Shown: one piece after another, positions 43,143-52,122 of the stretch
Layout of the letters: each line of letters starts with the position of its first letter
Position numbering within the stretch: position 1 is the stretch's first letter
NCBI RefSeq assembly: GCF_900636765.1
Contig: NZ_LR134313.1
Coordinates: 620,001 to 684,000 of the forward strand
DNA length: 64,000 nucleotides
Source of the DNA: Neisseria canis
GTDB lineage: Bacteria; Pseudomonadota; Gammaproteobacteria; Burkholderiales; Neisseriaceae
Direction of reading: 5' to 3'
The notes under the pieces: model-generated
Seen by the model: only the letters and a program-made list of their open reading frames with translations
What the model was told of the DNA's origin: nothing
The model's database searches: none
Program-made: the position numbers and the translations under genes

Positions 43143-43175
43143 AATGCCTGTCTGAAAAGTTTTCAGACAGGCATT
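43143..43175. terminator. wadDUS inverted-repeat terminator of metG
   Basis: AATGCCTGTCTGAAAA with complement, 3-base loop, 63 bases after the metG stop (minus strand). Confidence 0.75.
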
Positions 43176-43237
43176 GGTTACGGCCGGACTTCTATACGAC
43201 ACTTACCGCCATACTTGGAAAAATATGGGCAGGAGCC

Positions 43238-45319
43238 TTAACCCACCTTATCCCCCGGCTGTGCACCTGCATCCACGTCCAGCAGCTTCAATTTGCCGTC
43301 TGCCGTGGCGGCGGAAAGAATCATGCCTTCGGATACGCCGAATTTGGCCATTTTGCGCGGGGCGAAATTGGCGACGGCGATGACCATGCGGCCGTTGAGT
43401 TCGGCAGGGTTGGGGTAGCTGGCAGCGATGCCGGAGAAGATGATGCGTTTTTCAAAGCCGAAGTCGAGGTCGAATTTGAGCAGTTTGGTGCTGCCTTCGA
43501 CGGCTTCGCAGTTCAGTACTTTGGCGACGCGCATGTCGATTTTCATGAAGTCGTCGAAGCTCGCTTGCTCGGCGACGGGCGCGTATGGAGATTTTTCGGC
43601 GGGGGCGGCTTCGGTTGAGACCGTCTGAATGCTTTGTTTGTTGGCTTCGATTAAATCGTCCACTTGTTTTTGCTCCACTCGTTGCATTAAATGTTCGTAT
43701 TGGTTGATGGTGTGGCCTTCGGGCAGCACGGTTGCGGCGTCGTCCCAGCGCAGGCCGTCGAGATTGAGGAAGGCGGCGGCGCGCTCGGCGACTTTGGGCA
43801 GCACGGGCGCGAGGTAGATGGTGAGGATTTTGAAGGCGTTGATCAGCTCGCTGCACACTTCGTGCAGGCGCGCGTCTTGGCCTTCTTGTTTGGCCAATTC
43901 CCACGGTTTGTTGGCATCGACGTATTCGTTCACGGCATCAGCCAGCGCCATGATTTCGCGCAGGGCTTTGGCGTATTCGCGGTGTTCGAAATCGGCGGCG
44001 ATGTTGTCGCGCTCGGCGGCGAGTTTTTGTACCAATTCGCTGCCTGAAACGCCTTTCAGACGGCCTTCGAAACGTTTGGCGATAAAGCCGGAGGCGCGGG
44101 CGGCGATGTTGACGTATTTGCCGACTAAATCGCTGTTGACGCGGGCGATGAAGTCGTTCAGGTTCAAGTCGATGTCTTCGATTTTGCTGTTGAGTTTGGC
44201 GGCGATGTAGTAGCGCATCCATTCGGGGTTGAGGCCGCCGTCGAGGTAGGATTTGGCGGTGATGAAGGTGCCGCGCGATTTGGACATTTTTTGGCCGTCG
44301 ACGGTTAAAAAGCCGTGGGCGAACACGCCGGTGGGGGCGCGGTGGCCGCTGAATTTGAGCATGGCGGGCCAAAACAGGGCGTGGAAGTAGAGAATGTCTT
44401 TGCCGATGAAGTGGTACATCTCGGTTTGGCTGCCTGCTTGGAAATATTCGTCGTAATTCAGGCCGGTGCGGTCGCACAGGTTTTTGAACGAGGCCATGTA
44501 GCCGACGGGTGCGTCGAGCCAAACGTAGAAATATTTGCCGGGTGCGCCAGGGATTTCGAAGCCGAAATAAGGTGCGTCGCGGCTGATGTCCCAATCGGAA
44601 AGGGTGGTTTCGCCGTTTTCTCCGCCGCCCAGCCATTCGTTCATTTTGTTGAGGGCTTCGGCTTGCAGGTGCGGCTGGATGCGGCCGTCTGAAAGTGTGG
44701 TGCTGCCCGAAGTCCATTCTTTCAGGTAGTCGGCGCACTCGCCCAGCTTGAAGAAGAAGTGTTCGGATTCTTTCAGCACGGGAGTGGCGCCGGATACGGC
44801 GGAATAGGGGTTGATCAGCTCGGTGGGCGAATAGGTGGTGCCGCACGATTCGCAGTTGTCGCCGTATTGGTCTTTGGCGTGGCATTTCGGGCATTCGCCT
44901 TTCACGAAACGGTCGGGCAGGAACATGTTTTTTTCGGAGTCGAACAGCTGCTCGATGACGCGGCTTTCGATTTTGCCGTTGGCTTTGAGGGCAAGGTAGA
45001 TTTGTTCGGAAAGCTGTTTGTTTTCAGGCGAATGGGTGCTGTAATAGTTGTCGTAGCCGATGTGGAAGCCGGTGAAGTCGGCCAAATGCTCTTCGCGCAC
45101 TTTGGCAATCATGTCTTCGGGCTTCATGCCTTGTTTTTGGGCGGCCAGCATCACGGGCGTGCCGTGAGTGTCGTCGGCGCAGCAGTAATAGCATTCGTGG
45201 CCGCGCAGTTTTTGAAAGCGCACCCAGATGTCGGTTTGGATGTGTTCGACCATGTGGCCTAAGTGGATGCTGCCGTTGGCATACGGCAGGGCGGAAGTGA
45301 CGAGGATTTTGCGTGTCAT
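43238..45319 (-). CDS. metG: Methionyl-tRNA synthetase with C-terminal tRNA-binding domain
   Basis: 693 aa. Class I signature [10 protein letters not shown] near residue 17. Zinc site [18 protein letters not shown] near 145. KMSKSRGTF near 342. A C-terminal EMAP/OB-fold domain (residues about 590-693: [24 protein letters not shown]) allows dimerisation and tRNA binding. It charges tRNA-Met. AG-DUS copies occur in frame near 43617 (decayed), 44053 and 44688, unlike the wadDUS at its end. Clean start ATG at 45319. Confidence 0.97.
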   Translation of the reverse strand: MTRKILVTSALPYANGSIHLGHMVEHIQTDIWVRFQKLRGHECYYCCADDTHGTPVMLAAQKQGMKPEDMIAKVREEHLADFTGFHIGYDNYYSTHSPENKQLSEQIYLALKANGKIESRVIEQLFDSEKNMFLPDRFVKGECPKCHAKDQYGDNCESCGTTYSPTELINPYSAVSGATPVLKESEHFFFKLGECADYLKEWTSGSTTLSDGRIQPHLQAEALNKMNEWLGGGENGETTLSDWDISRDAPYFGFEIPGAPGKYFYVWLDAPVGYMASFKNLCDRTGLNYDEYFQAGSQTEMYHFIGKDILYFHALFWPAMLKFSGHRAPTGVFAHGFLTVDGQKMSKSRGTFITAKSYLDGGLNPEWMRYYIAAKLNSKIEDIDLNLNDFIARVNSDLVGKYVNIAARASGFIAKRFEGRLKGVSGSELVQKLAAERDNIAADFEHREYAKALREIMALADAVNEYVDANKPWELAKQEGQDARLHEVCSELINAFKILTIYLAPVLPKVAERAAAFLNLDGLRWDDAATVLPEGHTINQYEHLMQRVEQKQVDDLIEANKQSIQTVSTEAAPAEKSPYAPVAEQASFDDFMKIDMRVAKVLNCEAVEGSTKLLKFDLDFGFEKRIIFSGIAASYPNPAELNGRMVIAVANFAPRKMAKFGVSEGMILSAATADGKLKLLDVDAGAQPGDKVG

Positions 45320-45434
45320 GGTTTGTCTTTAAGGGTTTAATCTTTAATTATGGAATCGGCGGTTATTATAGCTGTGAAAACCAATATTTCATACAAGGCG
45401 GCAGGGGTCGAGGGCACTTGGCGACGATATAGAC

Positions 45435-45489
45435 ATGCCTGTCTGAAAATGATGCCCTTAATGAAGCAATCGCTTTTTCAGACAGGCAT
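45435..45489. terminator. wadDUS inverted pair with long loop
   Basis: ATGCCTGTCTGAAAA and complement around a loop of about 25 bases, after cbpM on the minus strand. The rest of the 219-bp gap holds no gene. Confidence 0.6.
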
Positions 45490-45538
45490 TCGTGTGCATA
45501 AGCATCTAAAGCCAATAAACTGGCAAGGCTTCGCTGTA

Positions 45539-45814
45539 TCAGAAGCCGGATGTCTGACTTTTGCGCAGGCTTTCCAGTTCGTCCAGCAATTCCAAAATCA
45601 GCGCGGTGGCGGGTGCGCTGGCTTCGAAATCGCGGCTGATGCGGCGGGCACGTCGGATGCGGGCAAGCTGGAAGCCGCTGAAGCTGGCCTGTTGCGGGCT
45701 GCCGCTCACGGAAATGATTTCTTCTTCTATGATGCGCACTACCCAGTCGGTATCATCGCCGCAGGCGTGAACGATTTCGTTGAAACTTAGTTGTACGTCT
45801 TGCTCGTGGTTCAT
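45539..45814 (-). CDS. cbpM: CbpM-like chaperone modulator
   Basis: 91 aa. MerR-like fold in the first 60 residues: LSFNEIVHACGDDTDWVVRIIEEEII then FSGFQLARIRRARRISRDFEASAPATALILELLDELE. This matches CbpM, which binds and inhibits the DnaJ-like CbpA. It starts 3 bp after the cbpA stop, the normal gene pair order. Confidence 0.85.
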   Translation of the reverse strand: MNHEQDVQLSFNEIVHACGDDTDWVVRIIEEEIISVSGSPQQASFSGFQLARIRRARRISRDFEASAPATALILELLDELESLRKSQTSGF

Positions 45815-45817
45815 GGT

Positions 45818-46807
45818 TTATCCTTTCGCACCGTAGTGTTCCGCCAGATTTTGCCATACTGCCTTGTCGGCTTCGCTGTCGGCACGCGGCAGAACGATGT
45901 TGATGGTCAGATACAGGTCGCCGGCTTCTTTGGCCGGAATGCCTTTGCCTTTGAGGCGCAGGTTTTGGCCGTTGCGGCTGTTGGCCGGTACGTTGACATT
46001 CACTCGGCCGGCGGGGGTGGCGACTTCCATTTGGCCGCCGGTTGCCGCCGTCCACGGCATCACGTCGATGCGCCGGTAAACGTCTTTGCGGTCTTTCACA
46101 TATAGGTTTTGCGATTCGCGGAAACGGATTTTCAAGTATAAATCGCCGTTGCCGCCGCCGTTGAACCCGGGCAAACCCTGCCCGCGCAGGCGGATTTGCT
46201 GGCCTTCGCCTATGCCTTTGGGGATTGTTACATGCAGGGTTTTGCGCTCGTAGGCCATTTCGCCTTCGGGTGTGAGCGTGGGCATGTCGATACTCAGGCT
46301 GCGCTCGCTGCCTTCGTAAGCGGCGGCGATGTCGATGCTCAGCTCGGCATGTTGGTCTTCGCCCCGAACCGGGCCGGCGGGGCGTGATGCGCGGTGACGG
46401 CGGGCTTGGCCGAAAGCGGAGAATATGTCGTCGAAGCGGAAATCGCCGCTGCCGAAAGGCTGGCCGTCACCAAAGTGGCTGCTGTCGAAGTTATAATATT
46501 GATAGCCGCCCTGGCCGGGATTGAAACCTTCAAACCCTTCAAAGCCGCCGTAGCCCTGCCCGCCGCCTGTCTGCTGATACTGCTTGAACGGGTTGGCGAG
46601 CATTTCGTCATATTCGGCGCGCTTTTCAGGGTCTTTCAAGGTATTGTAGGCCAGATTGATTTCGCTGGTTTTTTGGTCGGCATCCGGGTCTTTGCTCACG
46701 TCGGGATGATATTTGCGAACCAGTTTTCGGTAGGCCTTTTTGATGTCGTCGGTGCTGGCATCTTTGCTGAGGCCGAGTACCTCGTAATAGTTTTTTTCAG
46801 TTGCCAT
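45818..46807 (-). CDS. cbpA: CbpA-type DnaJ co-chaperone
   Basis: 329 aa. J-domain at the N-terminus (NYYEVLGLSKDASTDDIKKAYRKL) with the HPD triad in RKYHPDVSKDPDADQ. A Gly/Phe-rich stretch (residues 75-115) and two beta-sandwich substrate-binding domains (LSIDMPTLTPEGEMAYERKTL... GDLYLKIRFRES) follow. It lacks the zinc finger of DnaJ, so it belongs to the CbpA class that works with DnaK. Paired with cbpM. Confidence 0.94.
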   Translation of the reverse strand: MATEKNYYEVLGLSKDASTDDIKKAYRKLVRKYHPDVSKDPDADQKTSEINLAYNTLKDPEKRAEYDEMLANPFKQYQQTGGGQGYGGFEGFEGFNPGQGGYQYYNFDSSHFGDGQPFGSGDFRFDDIFSAFGQARRHRASRPAGPVRGEDQHAELSIDIAAAYEGSERSLSIDMPTLTPEGEMAYERKTLHVTIPKGIGEGQQIRLRGQGLPGFNGGGNGDLYLKIRFRESQNLYVKDRKDVYRRIDVMPWTAATGGQMEVATPAGRVNVNVPANSRNGQNLRLKGKGIPAKEAGDLYLTINIVLPRADSEADKAVWQNLAEHYGAKG

Positions 46808-46893
46808 AGTTGTCTCGCATGTTTGTATAAAATTTTATTCTTTTCAACATGATGACAATATATTAAAAAGCAAGTCCCGTTTTCGGTAAAAAA

Positions 46894-46926
46894 TATGCCT
46901 GTCTGAAAACTTTCAGACAGGCATAT
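46894..46926. terminator. wadDUS inverted-repeat terminator
   Basis: ATATGCCTGTCTGAAAA and complement with a minimal loop, after the mltA stop (minus strand) and before the cbpA promoter region. Confidence 0.75.
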
Positions 46927-46941
46927 TGGCTTATCCAAAGG

Positions 46942-48264
46942 CTACGGGCGGTATTGCGGCTGCACGCCGTTGGGCAGCAGCTGCCACACATAGCCTGTGT
47001 GTTTCATCTTGCCCGCTACTTGGCCGGCTTCATCGCCGTAGCCCCAGAAATAGTCCACCCGCACGGCGCCGCGGATGGCGGAGCCGGTGTCTTGCGCCAT
47101 CATCAGACGGTTAAGCGCGTGGTTGCTTACGGGATGGGTGGTGGCCACGAAAATCGGTGCGCCCAAGGTAATGTAGCGGCGGTCAACCGCTCCGGCAAAT
47201 TCGCCGTGCAGCGGCGTGCCCAATGCACCGATGGGACCTTCGTCTTCCTTGCCGTCAAGCTTGCGGAAAAATACATAGCTGGGGTTTTGCCCGAGCACTT
47301 CGGCCAGATGCGAGGGGTTTTGCTGCATCCATGCTTTGATGCCCTGCATGGTGGTTTTGCCTAAGGGCAGATAGCCTTTGTCGGCCATATAGCGGCCGAT
47401 AGACACATAAGGATGCTCGTTTTTATCGGCATAACCGAGGCGGATGTAGTCGCCCTTCGGAGTTTTCAGGCGGCCGGAACCTTGGATTTGCAGAAAGAAA
47501 AGTTCCACCGGATCATCGGCATAACCGAGGATGGGGGCTTTGCCGTCGATCGCGCCGCCGTTGATTTGGGCGCGGGTGTAATAAGGAATAAAGCGGTTGC
47601 CGCTCACAAAACGGCCTTTGATGCTTTTGCTACGCTCGTTGATGGGGAAATCGTTGAGGTTGGCGGTGTATTGCCCGTCGGCAGCGATGGCGCCTTTGTT
47701 GTCGCCGGTGGGTTTCACGCGAACCGTGCCTTTTGATGCGCGCAGGTTGGCGGGCAGCTCAACCGACACAAAATCGCCGGGAATACCGTAAATCGGGAAA
47801 CGCGCTTTGCCGGTGGCTTTGCTGTCGCCGTGCAGCACCGGCTCGTAATAGCCGGTTATCGTGCCTGCCAGATTGCCGTTTTCGCTCACTTCCCACACGG
47901 TAAAATAGCGCTCGAAAAAGTGCTTGGCGGAAAAGTAGTTGCGCGAAGTGCGCTCGGCTTGGGCGCACACGTTCTGCCATTCGATGCGGGCTTTCAGCTT
48001 GGTGCAGCCGCTTTTGAAAGACTCGAGGCTGCGCACAAAATGCTGGGTATTCCAATGCGGAAGCGCATGGTAAGACACGGCGCGGTAGCTGGCCGGGCTG
48101 CCTGCGGGGTTCACTATCGTGCCGGGTGCGGCCGGCGAGCCGGTAGGCAGCGCGCCGCCTTTGCCGATGGGCACATAGCCGCCGGCTTTCTTGCCGGTGG
48201 AACATGCCGCCAAAAAGGCGGTAAGGCCGATGAGGGAATAAGTTACAAGGGTTTTGCGGTTCAT
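46942..48264 (-). CDS. mltA: Membrane-bound lytic murein transglycosylase A
   Basis: 440 aa lipoprotein: signal with LTAFLAACS (Cys near residue 21). The family domain includes GTITGYYEPVLHGDSKATGKARFPIYGIP near residue 130, and the 3D domain near the C-terminus: VGYGDEAG-like YFWGYGDEAGQVAGKMKHTGYVW with catalytic Asp in AIRGAVRVDYFWG. It cleaves peptidoglycan with 1,6-anhydro product, anchored in the outer membrane. Confidence 0.94.
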   Translation of the reverse strand: MNRKTLVTYSLIGLTAFLAACSTGKKAGGYVPIGKGGALPTGSPAAPGTIVNPAGSPASYRAVSYHALPHWNTQHFVRSLESFKSGCTKLKARIEWQNVCAQAERTSRNYFSAKHFFERYFTVWEVSENGNLAGTITGYYEPVLHGDSKATGKARFPIYGIPGDFVSVELPANLRASKGTVRVKPTGDNKGAIAADGQYTANLNDFPINERSKSIKGRFVSGNRFIPYYTRAQINGGAIDGKAPILGYADDPVELFFLQIQGSGRLKTPKGDYIRLGYADKNEHPYVSIGRYMADKGYLPLGKTTMQGIKAWMQQNPSHLAEVLGQNPSYVFFRKLDGKEDEGPIGALGTPLHGEFAGAVDRRYITLGAPIFVATTHPVSNHALNRLMMAQDTGSAIRGAVRVDYFWGYGDEAGQVAGKMKHTGYVWQLLPNGVQPQYRP

Positions 48265-48399
48265 ATCAAGAAGGACGGCTGCTGATTGTTTTCAGCTTCG
48301 CGGCAACCCGCGTAGCTCGTTTTCAGACAGGCATGGTCAAAGTGGATAAACAAAGGGCAGACTATATCAGCTTATGGCAAACTCACCAAATCGGGCGCT

Positions 48400-48828
48400 T
48401 TATTCCGCGCAGGATGCGGTTTGCCCGCCTTTGCGGCGCATGGTGCCTGAAGCGGTGTAGCTTTTGTCTTTGCGGCTGTAAATGGTTTGGGTAAACCGGA
48501 TTTCGTTTTCGCCCAGCTTTTCATATTCCGCATCAAAGCTCATGGTTTCGCACGCGGCTTTAAACGAAGCCTTGTTGCCCCGGCTTTGAAAATTGCTCAC
48601 TTTGCAGTTTTCCGCCGCAAGGCTGTCGGCCTGCGCTTTGGGGTAATCGGTGCTGCTTTTTTGGCTGATGCAGATGCTTTCGCTGCCTTTTACACTGTCG
48701 GTGCTGTTGCTGGTTTTGTCGTGCCAGGAAATCGTGTGCGGCCATTGCCATTCGCCGGATTGAACGGAAAACGCCTGCGCACCGGCCGCAGCCGCGCAGA
48801 ACGTGAGAAACAAAAACGGTTTGTCCAT
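48400..48828 (-). CDS. Secreted DUF3617-like protein
   Basis: 142 aa; signal peptide of about 19 residues ends AGAQA. The mature protein SVQSGEWQWPHTISWHDKTSNS, with Cys residues in SICISQKS, AENCKVSNFQ, KAACETMSFD and TASCAE, resembles the DUF3617 periplasmic family (W near the start, spaced Cys, repeated beta structure). Function unknown. Confidence 0.7.
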   Translation of the reverse strand: MDKPFLFLTFCAAAAGAQAFSVQSGEWQWPHTISWHDKTSNSTDSVKGSESICISQKSSTDYPKAQADSLAAENCKVSNFQSRGNKASFKAACETMSFDAEYEKLGENEIRFTQTIYSRKDKSYTASGTMRRKGGQTASCAE

Positions 48829-48877
48829 AAATTGCTTTCGGTTGGTGGGGATTCGGTTGGCTAAACATTATAAGATA

Positions 48878-48908
48878 ATGCCTGTCTGAAAAAGTTTCAG
48901 ACAGGCAT
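48878..48908. terminator. wadDUS inverted-repeat hairpin
   Basis: ATGCCTGTCTGAAA and complement upstream of the DUF3617-like gene and after the split lipoprotein gene (minus strand), so it probably ends the latter. Confidence 0.7.
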
Positions 48909-48912
48909 AAAC

Positions 48913-49010
48913 TATGGTTAATCAACACATTTTTAATATAAGGCAGTAATCCGAAGACAGTACGGCAAGGCACGGCAACGCCGTAGTAAAAGTTAAGTTG
49001 ATTAACTATA
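48913..49010. mobile_element. Correia-type miniature element (CREE) 5, internally shortened
   Basis: 98 bp, ends TATGGTTAATCAACAC and GTTGATTAACTATA. The core reads GAAGACAGTACGGCAAGG, lacking the 9 bases (ACAGATAGT) present in the other copies between two TAC-type repeats, as expected from slippage. TATAAT at 49009-49014 spans its right end. Confidence 0.8.
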
Positions 49011-49013
49011 TAA

Positions 49014-49148
49014 TTATCCTATGCTGCGCCCCATACTTTGACTTTGCTCGTAAGCAGCGATTTCCATCGCCCGCTGCTCTGCAGCCAATGCCAAGTCACG
49101 TTCCGCCTGTCGGGATTGGATAACGTTTTCTTTAAGAGTCGTAGCCAA
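49014..49148 (-). pseudogene. 3' part of a lipoprotein gene split by an IS remnant
   Basis: 44 codons, helical and Glu/Ala/Gln-rich (LKENVIQSRQAERDLALAAE... ends MGRSIG), stop at 49014. It starts exactly at the IS end. Joined with 49710-49928 the frame is continuous, giving an ancestral product of about 117 aa. Confidence 0.7.
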
Positions 49149-49188
49149 TGAACTGTCCCCCAATCCTTGGACAAGTTAAGAATATTTC

Positions 49189-49542
49189 TCAAACAGCCTC
49201 TTCAAGCTGAGTCCTGTAGGCCACAGGGCTCAGCTTTTTTAAGTTTAAACTAATGCGTTCATGATTGTAATAATGTATGTAATCATTGATCACCGTTGTC
49301 AGCTCGGCCACCGATAACGCACCTTCTTCGTAGAAGCTTTCCGTTTTCAATGTACCGAAGAAACTCTCCATCGGCGCATTGTCCCGGCAGTTGCCTTTGC
49401 GCGACATACTTTGCACAATCCCGTTCTCAGCCAATTTCGCCCGATAAGCACTTGTCCGATACAGTACGCCTTGGTCGGAATGCAGCAGCGGTGTTGCTCC
49501 TTTCAGACGGCCGAATGCGTTATCCGGCATTTGCGTTACCAT
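49189..49542 (-). pseudogene. IS3-family orfB, C-terminal remnant
   Basis: 117 codons. LLHSDQGVLYRTSAYRAKLAENGIVQSMSRKGNCRDNAPMESFFGTLKTE contains the second Asp (HSDQG) and the final Glu (MESFFGTLK) of the DDE catalytic site. The first Asp and the HTH region are deleted, so it cannot be active. Confidence 0.9.
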
Positions 49543-49543
49543 T

Positions 49544-49654
49544 TTACCGTTCGCTCTGCGGCTTGTTGAAGTGTTCTGCGGTGCGCTGTTGGCTGTGCAC
49601 TTGGTGATAATGGAGTACGGCTCGGTATTTGAAGTCTGGTGTATATTTGGACAT
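49544..49654 (-). pseudogene. IS3-family orfA, N-terminal remnant
   Basis: 36 codons (MSKYTPDFKYRAVLHYHQ and on to KPQSER) ending at a TAA, then joined at once to the orfB remnant. It is the start of the HTH_Tnp_1-type orfA protein. The deletion removed the rest of orfA and most of orfB. Confidence 0.8.
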
Positions 49655-49709
49655 AAGAAAACTGCACCTTTTTAGTTGGAGGGGTGTCCAACTTTTGGGG
49701 TGCAGTTCA

Positions 49710-49928
49710 GTTTGTATCGGTGTACATCACGTCCTGTACCGTATAATCCACCATCCTCACTTTCCTGCCCCCTAATGTGCCGATAATATCGGGCGCATCG
49801 TACACCGGCGGCAATGCGCCGATTTTTTCGATAGGTATCGCGTTGCGCGGCTGCGGGGAACAAGCTGTGGCTGCGGCGGCAGACAGCAGCAATACCGCCC
49901 GACAAAATGTTTTTCCGGCAAACTGCAT
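49710..49928 (-). pseudogene. 5' part of a lipoprotein gene split by an IS remnant
   Basis: 73 codons from the ATG at 49928 (AAGGAG 7 bases upstream). The signal with AAAATACS gives a lipidated Cys near residue 23; then PQPRNAIPIEKIGALPPVYDAPDII. The TGA from the IS end stops it just after codon 73. A truncated lipoprotein may still be made. No family recognised. Confidence 0.75.
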
Positions 49929-50024
49929 GGTATTTCTCCTTGTCAATATCGATATTTTTGGCCGTCTGAAAATCTTTACCTTTATATTATTATGTAAGAA
50001 AAAGATTCTTTGAAGATATTTTAG

Positions 50025-50055
50025 AATGCCTGTCTGAAACTTTTCAGACAGGCAT
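50025..50055. terminator. wadDUS inverted-repeat hairpin
   Basis: AATGCCTGTCTGAAA and complement, 41 bases before the ribonuclease start and between divergent genes. An AG-DUS is at 49962. Confidence 0.7.
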
Positions 50056-50095
50056 TATGTTAAAATCACGCCCTTAATCAATAAATGACACCAAC

Positions 50096-51949
50096 ATGAA
50101 TATATTCTACGAAGAAAGCGGCCAATTTAAGGTCGCTTCCGTGATCCAGAAAACCGAAGGCCATTATCAGGTGGAAACACAGCACGGCAAGCGTGTCAAA
50201 GTGAAAGCCGCCAATGTGTTTGCCGAATTCGACACGCCGCCGGCAAGCTTTCTCGAAACCGCCGAAGCCGAAGCGGCGCAGATCGATACTGATTTATTAT
50301 GGGAAGTGTGCGGCGAAGAAGAATTCAGCGCAGCCCAGATTGCCGAAGAATATTACGGCCACGCGCCCACCAAAACCGAGCTGGCGGCTACTTTGATTGC
50401 ACTTTATGCCGCGCCCGCCTATTTCTATAAAAAAAGCAAAGGCGTGTTTAAAGCCGCGCCGGAAGAAACGCTCAAGCAGGCGCTGGCGGCCATCGAGCGC
50501 AAAAAGCAGCAGGATGCGCAAATGGAAGCTTGGTCACAAGCTTTACAGCAGGGCAGCCTGCCCGCAGAAATCGGCGCCGACCTGAAAACCATACTCCACG
50601 CGCCCGACAAACAATCGCTCACTTACAAAGCTTTCACCAAAGCCGCCGCCGCCATGAAGCTTTCGCCTTACGAGCTGGCCAAAAAAACCGGCGGCGTTAC
50701 CTCGTTGGCACAATTTATGCGCGAAGGTTTCGAGCTGAAAAACTATCCTCAGGGCACCGGTTTTCCCGCCGTCGATATTCCGCAGCTGGGCGATTTGCCG
50801 CTGGCCGAAGGCATTGAAGCCTTTTCGATTGACGACGAAAGCACCACCGAGGTGGACGACGCTTTATCCGTGCAGGATATCGGCGGCGGCATCAAGCGCA
50901 TCGGCATCCATATCGCCGCGCCCGCATTGGCGGTGGCGCCGGGCAGCGACATTGAAAAAATCATTTTCCAGCGCCAAAGCACCGCCTATTTTCCCGAAGG
51001 CAAAATCACCATGCTGCCGGAAAACTGGATCGCCGCCTTCAGCCTCGACACCGGTGCGGCGCGCCCTGCGGTGAGCATCTATTTTGATGTGGACGAAGCG
51101 TTTAATGTGAGCAACCCGCAAACCAAAATCGAACGTGTGCAGATTGCCGAAAACCTGCGCATCGGCGCCATCGAGCCGCACTTCAACAGCCAAAGCGGGC
51201 TGGATGCCGAAGGCGAAGCCATGTTTGCCCACCACAAAGCCTTAATCTGGTTTTACAGGCTGGCGGTGGAATTGCAGAAGCAGCGCGGCAAATACGATGC
51301 CGAAGCGGCGCCGCAATATGATTACGGCATCGGTTTCGGCGAAGCGGGCAAAGTGGAAATCACCGTGCGCGAGCGCGGCTCGCCGATCGACACGCTGGTG
51401 TCGGAAATGATGATTCTGGCCAACAGCACTTGGGCGCAAATGCTGCATGAAAACGAAGTGCCCGCCCTGTTCCGCGTGCAGCCCGCCGGCAAAGTGCGCA
51501 TGAGCACGCAATCGGAGCCGCACATCGGTATGGGCGTGCAGCACTACGGCTGGTTCACTTCGCCGCTGCGCCGCGCCGCCGACTATATCAACCAAAAGCA
51601 GCTTATCAGCCTGATTGAAGCGGATGCAGAGCCGCGTTTTGCGCGGGGCGACAATATGTTGTTTGCCGCCATGCGCGATTTTGAATCGACTTACACGGTT
51701 TACCATGATTTCCAGCGCGAAATGGAAGCTTATTGGTCTATGGTGTACCTCGCGCAGGAAGGCATCCGGGAAATCAACGGCTTGGTGTTGAAAGAAGAGC
51801 TGGTGCGCCTCTGCGGCCTGCCGATGGCCGCCCGCGCCACCGGCATTCCGCTGGAAATTCCGCCGAAAACCACGGTGAAGCTGGCCGTGACGGAAGTGGA
51901 TCCGGAAAAGCAGGTTTTGGGCTTGAATTATTTGAACGCGGTGGTTTGA
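50096..51949 (+). CDS. RNB-family exoribonuclease (RNase II/R-like)
   Basis: 617 aa. The N-terminal region is OB-like (residues 1-90). The RNB catalytic domain begins near residue 240 with EAFSIDDESTTEVDDALSV (the metal-binding Asp cluster), GIHIAAPALAVAPGSDIE and YFPEGKITMLP. The end has GMGVQHYGWFTSPLRRAADYINQKQL, the typical RNB YxHFTSPIRRYxD-like block. There is no clear S1 domain at the C-terminus, so it is shorter than RNase R and nearer to RNase II-like proteins. It degrades RNA 3' to 5'. Confidence 0.88.
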   Translation: MNIFYEESGQFKVASVIQKTEGHYQVETQHGKRVKVKAANVFAEFDTPPASFLETAEAEAAQIDTDLLWEVCGEEEFSAAQIAEEYYGHAPTKTELAATLIALYAAPAYFYKKSKGVFKAAPEETLKQALAAIERKKQQDAQMEAWSQALQQGSLPAEIGADLKTILHAPDKQSLTYKAFTKAAAAMKLSPYELAKKTGGVTSLAQFMREGFELKNYPQGTGFPAVDIPQLGDLPLAEGIEAFSIDDESTTEVDDALSVQDIGGGIKRIGIHIAAPALAVAPGSDIEKIIFQRQSTAYFPEGKITMLPENWIAAFSLDTGAARPAVSIYFDVDEAFNVSNPQTKIERVQIAENLRIGAIEPHFNSQSGLDAEGEAMFAHHKALIWFYRLAVELQKQRGKYDAEAAPQYDYGIGFGEAGKVEITVRERGSPIDTLVSEMMILANSTWAQMLHENEVPALFRVQPAGKVRMSTQSEPHIGMGVQHYGWFTSPLRRAADYINQKQLISLIEADAEPRFARGDNMLFAAMRDFESTYTVYHDFQREMEAYWSMVYLAQEGIREINGLVLKEELVRLCGLPMAARATGIPLEIPPKTTVKLAVTEVDPEKQVLGLNYLNAVV

Positions 51950-52040
51950 TATAGCAAACAAACTAAAAAACAGCGCTTTCGTCATACTCGGGTCAAGCCC
52001 GAATATGACGAGTTTACTGTTTTCAAGTTGATTCACTATT
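51950..52040. repeat. Palindromic repeat, copy D (single block)
   Basis: Ends TATAGCAAACAAACTAAAAAACAG and CTGTTTTCAAGTTGATTCACTA are related to those of copies A-C and to Correia ends. Only one palindromic block (51980-52010, GTCATACTCGGGTCAAGCCC, then GAATATGACG) remains, as if the two blocks recombined. Confidence 0.7.
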
Positions 52041-52058
52041 CTATACTGCCCACATACA

Positions 52059-52092
52059 AATGCCTGTCTGAAAAAGTTTTCAGACAGGCATT
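52059..52092. terminator. wadDUS inverted-repeat terminator
   Basis: AATGCCTGTCTGAAAA with complement between convergent ribonuclease and ggt. Confidence 0.75.
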
Positions 52093-52122
52093 CTTTATCA
52101 TTCACCGCCGATCGACAGCCCG

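Larger units (their letters stand above)
49149..49709. mobile_element. Internally deleted IS3-family element
   Basis: 561 bp. The ends are TGAACTGTCCCCCAA (left) and, inverted, TGAACTGCACCCCAAA (right), imperfect inverted repeats. It keeps the start of orfA and the last third of the DDE integrase orfB. A full member is about 1.2-1.5 kb. No matching 3-bp target duplication is visible (CAA left, GTT right). An AG-DUS core lies in the orfB remnant near 49500. Confidence 0.85.

Noticed and set aside
49149..49709. Active insertion sequence
   Set aside because: The first catalytic Asp and most of orfB are deleted, and orfA is stopped after 36 codons.
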